NCBI GenBank assembly: GCA_965178125.1
Contig: OZ237747.1
Location: forward strand, 124,001-188,000
Reading direction: 5' to 3'
DNA: 64,000 bases
Source: Bilabrum cf. latius
Taxonomy: Eukaryota > Bigyra: Bicosoecida > Bigyra > Bicosoecida
Shown: piece after piece, positions 47,101-57,497 of the stretch
Layout: each line of letters starts with the position of its first letter
How positions within the stretch are numbered: position 1 is the first letter of the stretch
Notes under the pieces: generated by a model
What the model was told of the DNA's origin: nothing
What the model saw: only the letters and a program-made list of their open reading frames with translations
Database searches by the model: none
Made by a program: the position numbers and the translations under genes

Positions 47101-50100
47101 CGACGTCACCGAGTTTGCTTCCAGGTGTGCAGTTGGATCGGACTGCTGCCCGGTGCCCCCGGAGGAGGTGTGGAAGAGACCACCCGATGTTGTGCGCGTG
47201 GACCCGGCGCCCTGGGCACCGGAAGGACTCTGCGGGTTATGCTGCACACCCTGCCTGCCGCGCAGGCTGGCCCTGCCTCCCGTCGATCCCGGGAGAGGCG
47301 CCTGCGCGTGAGCCTGGAGATCCTGGTGCACTGCGCCCCGCCCGCCCGCTGCCATGCCCGCATCATCTGAGGTGGGTGCCCGTCGCCTCGACTGCGCCAA
47401 GGTCATCTCGCCACCCTGCGCACCGCCGGCCCGCGGGTCCGTTGTGTTCGCCCTCTATCGCTGGAAGGCAGCGCTGACCCGCTGCTTGCGGATGTGGCCA
47501 ATCACAGCTGCGCGCGCCTTGCGGGCAGTTTGCGAGAGCTTGCTGAGCTTCGAAGAGGAGCCTCGCGGCTCGCTAACCAGCATGGCAGCGACGTCCCCGC
47601 TGGCAGCCGCCGCCTGCAAGCTGCCAGCGGCTATGAGCCCACCCGGCTGCGAGGCGATACGCTTGGGGCGGGGGCTCAGCACCATGACCGGGGTCGTGCT
47701 GCGGAGGGGGTCAGCGGGCGCGGCATTGGAGGCAGCGTTCGCGTCCTTGCCTTTGCTCTTGTTCTTGCCGCTTGCGCTGAGCTCGGACGGGTTGCCCGAG
47801 TAAAGCAGAGGGGCCAGAGCGGAGTGCACCGCTATGCCATCGCTGCCGCTGGGCTTGGAGGATAGGATAGCGGCCTTGAGGTTGGTGAACAGCGCCTCGC
47901 GGGCAGGGGTCATCACGCCCGCGGGATCCTTTAGGATGATGGCGCCGCTCGCCGCACCATCCGTCCCGACTGCCTCGTCGAATTTGCCTTGCGCAGACCC
48001 ACCATCTCCTGCCCTAGACCCGGCGAGGGAGACGCCACGTCCCGCAGACTCGCCCTTCCCCACCACGGGGTCCCCGGCGGCGCTGCCGCCCTCCCCGAGC
48101 GTGGTTTGCAGTGCCATTAGTACCTGCACGATCCGCTTCAGACGCGCAGCTTGCCGCTCGCGCGCCTGCTGCGCACCGGGAGCCGCCCCCGAGCTGGCCG
48201 CCGACCCCGACGCAGCCACGCTGCCGCTGCCCGAGCCGTGGCCGTGGCCCGTGTCGCCGGTTGCGCCTGCTTTCGCCTTCACCTGCGAGGACGATATGTT
48301 CCGCAGGACGTCCTGGAACGTGCCTTCCTTGGAGCCCCCTTGTTCCCCAGCACCGGAGGGGCCCTCCTGGATCGTGTCGAGGCCGCCAGGCCGGTAGGAC
48401 CCCGCGCCCGCCGCCGACCCATTGTCGCCGGTCCAGGCGCTCGCGGAAATCTACCCCCCAAGCATCACCGTGAAGGATGGGTTACGCAGCAAGGCCATGG
48501 TCCCGCCGGCGCCGGGCACGCGCACCACACCGCGCTGCCGGGCGCCGGCCCCTCTCTTGGCGTCGCCGGTCAGCCCCACGGCCTCGTCCTCGTCCTCGTC
48601 GTCAGCCACCTCCTCGTCAACCAGATCGTCGCCGATCGTCGCGTCCGTCCCCTGCCGGTTGGCAAAGGGGACCACCGCACGGCCAGGACCGCCACTCGGG
48701 GAGGAGGTGGTCAGACCTGGGCCTGCCGAGTCCTTGCGGGTGAGCGGGTCACTCTGCGGCTGGTCCAGCCCGAGCATACCGCTGAGCTGCACCGCAAGCG
48801 CGTCTGAGCTGCGACCCCCTCCGATCAGCCGGGCGAGGTCCTGCTCCTCCCTCCTGGCCTGCGTGCGGCTGCCTCCGGTCATGTGACGGTCGCTGCCCCC
48901 GAGCATGGTCCGCTGAACGATGTCGCGCTGAAGCTCCCGTCGGTTCACCACCGAGAGTCCCGGGTCCAGGATCTGCGAGACCTGCACCAGCTGGTTAAGG
49001 GGGTCCCACTGCAGCCGTTCGCCGCCATTGCCGTTGCCGTCACTGCGGGCCCCAGCGCTGGAGCGTGCGCCGGCGTCGGGACCGAAGGGGCGCCTGGCCA
49101 TGGACTGCTCCAGCGCACCGGCCGCCCTGCGCACCGCTGGAGATCCCAGCTGGCTGTCGCCCTCCAGCCGCTCCGACAGCACGGAGTCGGCCGCGGTTCC
49201 GATTGGGGACGGTGCGCCGGATACGGCCCCACCGAGGCCTCCCGCCCGCTCCTCGCTGGCCGCAGCCTGTGAGCCCGCATGAACCGCGTCGTCCGCTCCC
49301 TTCCCGTAGAGCCCCTCCACGAGGGCCTGATCCCTCTTCGTCATGCTGCCGAGGGAGGGCACCGAGCGGAGCCGCTTGGCGGGGGAGCCGCCCCTGCGGC
49401 TGCCCGACTCGCCGCCCGCAGACGCAAGGGTGGCGTCAGTGCCTGTCGTGGCGGTGGAGCGCAGGCGCTGGGCGGTGGGCGGGTCCGTAGCGCTCGCCGG
49501 CCCGATCTCCTGTTCCTGAGCCCCGGGCCCTCCTTGCTGCTCCTCCCCGTCCTCCTCGCCCTCTGCCAGCATCTGCCGCACGAAGTTTGCGATCTAGGGC
49601 TAGTCCTCGTCGTCCGCTCCATCGCCCGAGGCGTCGTTGAGGCCTTTGGCCTGCCTCTCGTCGTCGCACGGCATCCCATACTTGTCAACGAAACATCGCC
49701 CCAGCGTGGACTGCGCGCCTGTGGCCGACACACCAGCGTAGGCGATGGCCCGCATGGCGTCGAACTGGTGCTGCACCTTGTCGTGGTCGTTGCCCTTGGG
49801 GGCCTCGTACTCAAGCACGGCCAGGAGGTTCTCCTCCCCCTCACGGCCGTTCTCCACCAGCCCCAGCCCGCCACACGCGCCCCCTTGCAGCGGCAGTGAG
49901 TCCTCTCCGCCCTCGTCGTACCTGGGCCCGTACAGGATCGAGTGCCCGTCCTCACCTCGGGCGGCCAGATCCAGTCGGGCACGGTCCAGCAGAGTCAGTT
50001 CGAACCGGCGACGGTGCTCCTCGACCTCCTCTTCGTCGTCCTGGTCCTCTAAAAGCACCTCCGACTCGGTCAGGGCGTATTGTGCGCTGCCGTCTTCGTT

Positions 50101-52173
50101 CGTGTCCGTGCGGCCCGTCATGGCCATGGGGGACTGATCCTGCTCGCTGGCGGCCTTCTGCAGCTGCGCGTAGTATCGCTGCATGAGGAGGATCCGCAGG
50201 GCGGCAATGGACTTGCCGTCGTACCTGCGTGTCCTCCTAATCTGCCTGTAGTCCCACTGGTCGATGGTTGCCAGCATCGCGTTGGTGATCCTGTCCGGAG
50301 TCTCGTACAGCCGAGGCACCCCGTCTCGATCGAAGAACTGCTCCCTGCCCAGCAGCCAGAAGGTGTGCATCCACCCCTTGCCCTTAATGGGCACTCCATT
50401 CCTCGGCATGAGCGCGTACCTGTACACGCCTGACTCTTTGAGAATCCTGTAGGTGGACAGGTTCACCTGGATGCGGCCGGGGAGGCAGGAAGCCATCATC
50501 CTGGAGGACGTGTTCACCGCGTCCCCGAACAGCTTGAACCTGGGGTTCCTCGTGCCTACCACTCCCGCCATCACGCGCCCGCTGTTGATGCCTATCTTGA
50601 TGCGAAGCCCCTTGGCCGTGTGAGGGTCGAACTGCTGCTTGACCAGCTCACGAATGATGGGCATGGCGCGCTGCATGCCGATGGCCATCTCAGCCGCCCG
50701 CTCCGCGTGCAGTCGCGTCCTCTTGGGGCACCCCGCCGCCACGAGGTACTCCTCCGCCACCGTCTCCACCTTGTGTACTCCGGCCTTGTCCACCAGCTGG
50801 TCGAAGGCGGAGAACACCACGTTGAGCAGCTGCACCACCTTGGCGGGAGACATGCGCGCCGAGTACGCGTCAAAGTCGCAGATCCTGCAGAATACGATGG
50901 TCACCTCTTGGTACTCGTCCGCAATCAGCCGCTCCCCCTTCTTGAGGCGCTTCAAGATGTCCTCGGGCAGCATCGAGGCGAGCAACTGGTCGTACATCTT
51001 GCGCTCGCCCTTGAGGATCTGCTGGTCCACGATGATGCGGAAGCGGTTCAAGTAGGCGAGTCGCTGCGAAAACTCGAGCGTGTACCCGATGAAGCCGATC
51101 ACCAAGATGAAGAGCGCAAGAGTGCCGAAGAGCTCCCCGAAGACCGCCACCGTCGAGGCCTCCCGCTGCAGGTCCGACGCGTAGAAGGCTATGACATAAG
51201 ACAAAGTGAGCGTAACACACACCCCCGTGGAGTAGAAGAAGTCCACCGGTGAGAAGGAGTACAGGTACACGATGAGCAGCGCAAGTGTGCCGTAGCTGGG
51301 GTCCTCCCCAATGATGGCGTACGCGATCGTGCACCAACCGATCAACAGCCCAGGAAGAGCCAGCACCTACGAGTAAGGCTTGTAAAACGAGGTCAGGATG
51401 AACCCCAGGATAATCAGCGTGAGTGGGACGATGCCACAGAACCGAATCAAAAGAGCTGCGAGGGTGGAACCGATAGTGGCGAAGTGTAAGATGGCAGCAA
51501 TGCAAGTGCTGCAGGCACACAATGCGCACGCAGTACATATGCCAGCAAACTCACCCAACAACAGCTGGTTTCCGTCAAATCTGCTGAGGTCGTACACAAC
51601 AAGGCCAACATTGACGATCAGGAACACAACCGTGCTCAGCAGCACGAAATCCGTATAGTTGTGAGCGTTGCTACGAGCAAAGAGGTCGTTCAAATCGTTC
51701 AATAGCTCCGACGTTTTCTTGTCGTAGTACCGGAGAAGGTAAGGGGAGAGCTCTATGTCCCTGGGATTCGTGCTTGACGATATCTGCTGGAGCTCTCCGC
51801 TGCTACTGCGCTAATCTTCCCTACCACGACGGCCAGATCGGTTGCTTCCTGTGGAATCGCTTGATTCTGGGTTGCTCGACATGGTGCGGCGCTCTCTGGA
51901 AGCTCCTTGTCCAGACGCTTTCCGATCGGTTTTCACAGCTCGACTGCCAGAGTGCCGACTGTGTCGCTTCTTTCTGCTTCCTTGGCCAGATATACCTTTG
52001 TCTGTGATGAAATCAATTACATTTGGGAATGTACGGTATGGGGTGTTCTGCGGATGGCAGCGTGAGAGACGGCATTGGCGTCGCTCCGACCCGAACGCGC
52101 CCTCGGCCCAACCTGACACTTTGTTGAGCCAAGGAGCCGGTAAGAGTTCCCCTGAGGCATCGATATCAATCAT
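41140..52173 (-). CDS. Two-block membrane class III nucleotidyl cyclase of 3677 aa, inverted catalytic domain order, ten in-frame UAG
   Basis: One frame from ATG 52173 to TGA 41142-41140. A membrane block (about residues 140-370) is followed by cyclase domain A (about 390-570). A very long Gly/Ser/Ala linker leads to a second membrane block (about 2900-3130) with a Cys-rich lumenal loop and cyclase domain B (about 3150-3340). Domain A lost both metal Asp (VFCRICDF and VETVAEEY) but keeps the transition-state Asn and Arg (GDAVNTSSRM). Domain B keeps both Asp (FTDLKGFT, about 3201; LIGDAYFG, about 3245) but lost Asn/Arg (GQSVTTAMEHE). One active site would form between them. In animal adenylyl cyclases the Asp domain comes first; here the order is reversed, as in alveolate guanylyl cyclases. 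The purine-selecting position in A is Glu (KVET), guanylate-like. UAG at 51813, 51369, 49602, 49596, 48453, 47457, 46011, 41640, 41295 and 41161. Confidence 0.88.
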
Positions 52174-52513
52174 TTACAGCAATTGAACGTGAAACGCCAG
52201 GAAAATATGCAGAAAATGAGCAGCAGCCTCACCAACTGCTTCGGGGTGGACTCGAACTGCGCTTCCGTCCATCCAGTCGACCTTCAAAATAATATCCTGG
52301 CGAGTTGTGCCCACTCAGTGGTAGGCACAAATCTCAAGCCAGTCGAGGGGACAGGTTCAGGCGTCCCGTTTCCCTTGGATTGAAGTGCTTTTGGGTGCAC
52401 ACACGAATTATTTTGTGGCTGCTGGATTCGAGGTCGCATCTCTTGGTCGCAAAGATATGTCGCCCAGATTGCGGTGGGCTGACGGTGGCGTACACTGGCT
52501 CCAACGATTCGAT
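52174..52513. other. Intergenic, 340 bp
   Basis: Lies between the EF-hand-like gene stop and the cyclase start, both on the minus strand. It is of lower GC than the genes. A GTTCGAGTCC string (minus, near 52250) resembles a tRNA B box, but I could not fold arms around it. Nothing else is seen. Confidence 0.55.
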
Positions 52514-54949
52514 TTATCGAATTGAGCACAACTTAACGAGGTCCGCGAACGTCATGAGCGGCTCCTCCACTTTCACGCCCCCAAGTGTCCCCTCGCCTGA
52601 CCGCGGACTGCCTGCCGCTGTTCCGCTTGGGACCGCCCCCACCTCCTCGATGGCGGCCTGCGAGGCCCAGCGGCGGGCCAGCTACATCGCCTGGGGCAAG
52701 GTCACCGGGGGCAAACAGCCCGCTCTCCTCAGCCCCCATGCAAGTTCCGCAGCCGTGATCGCGCGGCGCCCCCCCCGGTCCATATCCCGGAACTGCTCCC
52801 TCAGCGAGAGGGGGTATGCGCCCAGGGACGAGGCGGCCCGCCGACGCAACTCCTAGTCGTGCCCCCCTGCTGCAGCCTAAGCACCTCCTCTATCTCCTGA
52901 GAGCAATTGCGCCGCCGCTGACGCTCTAGTGCCCCTTGCATCAGCCCAATCGTGGCCGAGGGAGCCTGAGTGCCCAGCCCCAGCCCCAGCCCCAGCCCCA
53001 GCCCCTGCGGCACGAAGCAGCTAGCTCGCGGTTGCAACCGCCCCACCATCCCTTGTCAGCTCACCAACCTCCCGCGCGAGGGCCTCTGCTTGTTCCCTGG
53101 AGGCGACCACGCCGTGCCTCCGCAGAATGTCCACCAGCTGGCCCGCCGTGGCCCGGCGGACCCCGCGGCTGTCAGCACTCGTCACATCGGCAAACGCCCG
53201 TCGCAGCGAGTCGCCTGTTGCACGGATAGCCAGAGCCTGCAGCAGGCCGGTCAAAGCCGTATCTGCACCGGCACGGTCTGCCTGTGCACCTTCCGCAGGT
53301 GGAGTCGGCGCGCTGGCGGGCTCCACTGGCGGTTGCAAACTAAGAGGCAAGCTTTCATTTGCGCCTGTGCCGGTTTCTGCTACTTTCTGCCGCTTCCATG
53401 TAGGGCCATCTGCGTTGCTTGTGCTTGGAGGTGGAACCGCGACGGCAGGACCCCATCGACCCCATCCTCGCCCGCTCGCCTCGGCCGGTCCCTACTCGGG
53501 CACAGCCTGCTGCATGAACCGGTTTAGCTCGCCGGGGGTGAGCAGCAGCAAGGGCACATCACCATAACCGGAATCTAAACCTTGTTCCCTCCCGGTCTCG
53601 GCCCGATCGAAGGGTGCCGAGAGGGTGCCACTGCCGCTGCTGCTGCTGCTGCCCCCGCCGGCAGTCGGCAGCTGTGGCGGCACGGCAGCACCCGACCCCC
53701 TCGGCAGCTGTGTCTTGGCGGAAGGAGTATAGGGCACGAGTATTCGAGCGAGGTCATGCAAATCGACCTGGCGGTGCATTCCCTCTCTCCGTAGACCGGC
53801 GGCCAGGTCCTCGAGAGAGAGGCGGGCATCGCTCCGGCGGCTGTACGAGAAGAAGACCTCCGCCGAGCTCGCATAGTGGCCCCGGAGCACCGACAGGACC
53901 TCGTCCAGCACGCCCGAGAGCTCTGCATCCTGCTCTCTGCGGGCACGAGCCCTAGACCGGATGGCATGGGACGACGTCTCTGAGCCCTTGGCGATGCGGC
54001 CTTCGCAGGTGTGGTACCGGCCCTCGAGCGCGCCGGTTAGTCCTGCGCACAGCTCCGTGTAATCGATTGCGCCTGCTGCTTGGGAGCTATACTTCTGCTG
54101 CATGGCCACTACTTCAGATGGCTACAGAAAAACGCCCGCATTTTGGGCGACATACGCGAAACAGCCTGCCGTCACGTGCCCAACCGACCTCTTGTCCACC
54201 CGTCTAAATGCTCGCGATGCTGTGGAGCCGAGACGGTCGTGCATTCCCATCCCAATAGCAACTTCTAGTGCGTAGATTTCTTGCTCACACAACCCCCTGC
54301 TGGCCTGTGAGCTTCGTTCCGGCGGCGAAAGCGTGTCAACTGCAACTGCCTGCAGCTTCAGGCCAGCCCCAGGCGCTCCACGAGAGTTATCCAGTTCGGT
54401 TCCAAGGCTCATATTTGTAGCAGGAAGTGACACAGGAAAATCAATTCGCGGTGCTGCAGAGCTTGCGATGAGTCGTAGCAGCCTCGACAGACAAGACCTG
54501 ATTTCTCGCGCAAGTATATGCGATTGCTCTGGGGTGATGTGGTACCGAGCGAGATCTCGCCGGAATCTAGTAAACTCCAGAACAAGTGGAGCATCGACAG
54601 ACATGCGTACCGACTGCTGCAGCAGGCGACGCGGAGATTGGCAGGCCGATGGCACTCCGGTAGTGTGATCATGTTGCGACCGAGTGACTGGCAGATATGC
54701 ATGCCGCGGGGTGGCTGCAGGAGGCAGTCGGAGTGCATTGGTAGGCGATGCGTCAACACAGATGTTCGAAAGTATAATTGGACAACTTGAATCAAGCTCT
54801 CCCCAAGGGCACTTGGCCGGGGGTATACAGCCAGGCCGGCTGCGGTAGTCCGTTGCCTCGTGGCTGGGCCTAAACGAAACGTGCATGCTGCATCCTGCAA
54901 CCCGATGGCCCGCGAGTGTGACCTGCAGCAATGCACTTGAACGGATCAT
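52514..54949 (-). CDS. Degenerate EF-hand-repeat protein, six in-frame UAG, ends in TAA
   Basis: 811 aa in one frame from ATG 54949 (or ATG 54604, MSVDAPLVLEF) to TAA 52516-52514. Several EF-hand-like helix-loop-helix units can be seen: AFRRVDKRSVGHVTAGCFAY, FFSYSRRSDARLSLEDLAAG, FADVTSADSRGVRRATAGQL and FRDMDRGGRRAITAAELAWG. The calcium loops lack most acidic ligands, so binding is doubtful; the pattern recalls EFCAB6-type proteins with many worn EF-hands. UAG (first base) at 54124, 53494, 53023, 52879, 52855 and 52684. The first lies inside a unit, AGVFL-x-PSEVVAMQQKY. The unit ending FADLVKLCSIR is followed at once by TAA, and the sequence after it is A/T-richer, so TAA works as a stop. 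The N-terminal 100 residues look unstructured and the true start may be spliced. Confidence 0.65.
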
Positions 54950-55082
54950 TCGAATCCTCCATCAAATAGACCCAGTCCCAGGCGGCGACCGCTTCATGCC
55001 GACCCGTCTGCCCCTTGTCACTCGTCCTGCTCGTCGCTTGCGGCAGACCAGAACCAGGCAAGTGCCCCGTGGGCGCGCATTA

Positions 55083-55131
55083 CATTGCATTGCATTGCAT
55101 TGCATTGCATTGCATTGCATTGCATTGCATT
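55083..55131. repeat. Pentanucleotide microsatellite (CATTG)n, about 10 copies
   Basis: An uninterrupted CATTG run lies 37 bp past the Rab stop codon, in the probable 3' UTR of the Rab gene, followed by a short CT-rich run. Confidence 0.95.
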
Positions 55132-55167
55132 CGCTCTCTCTCTCGCCGCCTCCCCAGAACACCAACA

Positions 55168-56216
55168 TCAGCAGCACTTGCTGTCGGGCTCCGGCGGCCT
55201 GGTGATGAGCTTGCTGTCCCTCTTGGGCGGCGCCCTGGACCGCTTGGGCACCCTCCTGGCGAGCTCGGTGAACAGGTCCGTCACCTTGTCGCCCGTCTTG
55301 GCGCTCGTCTCCACGTAAAACAAACCGGTCGAGTCCGCGTACTCGCGGGCCTCGTCGGCTGATACCTTGCGGCTGTCTGCTAAGTCGCTCTTGTTCCCTA
55401 CCACTGCGCGCAGGGGGAGTGGGGATCACGGGCGTCCAGCGTGGTGGAGCATGCAGGAGGGTGCACTGCACGGCTGACTTGGGGAGGGCGCTGCCCGCAC
55501 ACCGATGGGATGCGCAGCAAAATGACTGATGGCAATAATTCGAGTTTTCTCACGCGCAATGGTCACTCCAGGCTCTGCGTGTCGTTCCAAATCCTGCACC
55601 CATCGCTTGGCCCCATCAAACGTTTGAGGATCCGTGATATTGAATACTACCGCAGCCGCGACGGCATTTCTATAGTACATTGGTGCAATTGATCTATATC
55701 TTTCTGCGAACCGAATGGCACACGAACGATTGAGGGTGGTGTGTTGACCGTTGCCACGCCATGGACCTGCAGGCGTGCAGCCGCCACGTCTCACCTTGTC
55801 CCGCAGTATCCCACAACTCTAGCTTGATTGTCGTTCCATCTTCGAGACCAACGTCGCAAGAATGGAATGCAGCTGCGAAACGAGGATAGCGACCGCAGCA
55901 TATGGCCAATAAAGTCTCCCACAAAGTACCCAAAGCAAGCTGCTTGCCAGGAATGGGATTCATGCTTACCTCCAATGGTGGGATCTGCGCACAAAGTAAG
56001 GAGTGAACATTTTAGAATTACTGTGTTGCTATATACCCTCCTGACAGATGACATATGTGATTCAATGGCAAGCCAACCGCAAGCCTTCAGACTTATCTTA
56101 CCCTGGTCTGGGTCAAACTCATCACGAACCATTCGTTGAACGAGGCAAGACTTTCCAACGCCGGCATTCCCAACAATCACCACTTTACATGAGAACGATG
56201 ATCCTGCAGCTGCCAT
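55168..56216 (-). CDS. Rab5/Rab21-like small GTPase, five exons including a 15-nt microexon
   Basis: Exons 56102-56216, 55970-55984, 55795-55872, 55554-55703 and 55168-55403 give 197 aa, ending TGA, with no UAG. All G motifs appear only after splicing: GNAGVGKS (P-loop), PTIGAAF (switch I, made by the 15-nt exon), [23 protein letters not shown] (switch II), GNKSDLAD and ETSAKTGDKV. The C-terminus SKCC is a double geranylgeranylation signal. The switch and interswitch sequence is nearest the Rab5/Rab21/Rab22 early-endosome group, so endosome fusion or recycling is the likely role. Donors are GTAAG or GTGAG and all four acceptors are CGCAG. Intron lengths are 117, 97, 91 and 150 nt. The TBC protein at the left end of the window acts on this class of protein, but no link between the two is shown. 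Confidence 0.93.
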
Positions 56217-56396
56217 GGTGTTTCGTACAATGTCCAACCTCGCCTCTCGGCTCGTTCTAGAACCACACGTTACAAAGTTGAGGCGGCCCAGATTGTATTC
56301 TGATCTCTGCAGACGGCCACTTTGCAAATATACCTCTCAACATGCGCTCAATCACGCCTCAAATCACACACGTCCGTGGGTACCCTGAAGACTCAG

Positions 56397-57362
56397 TCAA
56401 TCGCCGCACTCGTTGGCAGCCGGAAGGCTCTGCACCCCGTCCAAGCTCACGCTCCCTGAGCCATCAGGGGATTCATTCTCGCTCGATGCATCTTCCACTG
56501 GCCCGCCTGCAGAAACCTCCTCTTCCTCCCCTTCTTTTCCCCCTTCTCCTCCTCCCTCCCCCTCCAGTACCAGTGGAGCAACCCCCTCATCCAGCGACGT
56601 CCCAGGCTCACTCTCATTTTCACCTTCACTCTCACCCTCATCCTCACTCTCATCCTTGGCAGTTCCGCTGCCATCCGCTGCACTTCCCCGCTCCCCACGG
56701 GCCGCTACTGCTGCCTTCAGCTTCCCTAGCCGGGCCGCGGCGGTTGTCGCGTCCACGCACCAGCACACGGCCACACCCGACAACAACAGCAGCAGCGGCA
56801 GCGACACCATCAGCGAGATGAAGGCCCCGCCCTCGTCGCAGTAGGGCTACGACGCCAGCTTCTAGGTATGCTGCCTGCATGCATCGTTCAGCACAGGTGC
56901 CGCCAGAATGGTTGCCGCCAAAGCTAGAAACAGGACTGTTTGCGCCGTCGGCATGCGAATCAGGGCCACAGCCAGGGCGAGGATGACAACGTGGAAGACC
57001 AAGATACAAATAATGAACGGTTCCGTCCAATCGATGGCATGAATAAATGCCATAGCCTCGTCATACACGCCAGTCGTCGGTCCCTGATTGGAGAGCTTGA
57101 TGCCGTCCGGAGCACCTTGCATAATGTCTATCCCGGCGGGAATGCCAGGCACTGGCTACCCGTTATTTCTTCCAACGTCCGCTTTACGAGCCTGTATCAC
57201 ACCTGAAGGTACGAATGCCTGGAACAGAGCAGCTTTGGCCTCTTCATGCGCCTACGAGAGCGCATCCATCCAAGAGCTCGCTTCGGAGCCCCCATCCGCT
57301 GCGCTCGCCGCGACAGCAACACACGCGACGAGCAAGTATGGACTCATCCACCATCGAAGCAT
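56397..57362 (-). CDS. TMEM18-like membrane protein with added signal peptide and acidic tail, four in-frame UAG
   Basis: 321 aa from ATG 57362 to TGA 56399-56397 in one frame. TMEM18 is a small conserved nuclear-envelope/ER membrane protein. The core is clear: AIDWTEPFIICILVFHVV, then two helices, VLNDACRQHT, an x-KLAS-x-PYCDEGGAFISL segment, and MVSLPLLLLLSGVAVCW. It aligns without gaps to the animal and plant NE...W..F....YFD..G.FIS region as I recall it. Four UAG (first base) lie at 57254, 57158, 56864 and 56849; the last two fall in that conserved loop. Unlike usual TMEM18 (about 140 aa), this one has an N-terminal signal-like segment (MLRWWMSPYLLVACVAVAASAA) and a long Glu/Asp/Ser/Gly tail. 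Without UAG readthrough neither half has a complete fold. Confidence 0.85.
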
Positions 57363-57497
57363 GATTTGCGACGCCACGCTACGACTGTGCGGCAAATAGA
57401 ATCAATCGAAATGAACTTCTCGTTCGGCTGACGCATTAAACCGGAACCGCTACCACGCGCCTGAGCAACCTGAAAGAAGAATAGATCTAGTACTGGC

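Noticed and set aside
52225-52275. tRNA gene on the minus strand (GTTCGAGTCC string)
   Set aside because: Flanking bases do not form a T-stem or acceptor stem.
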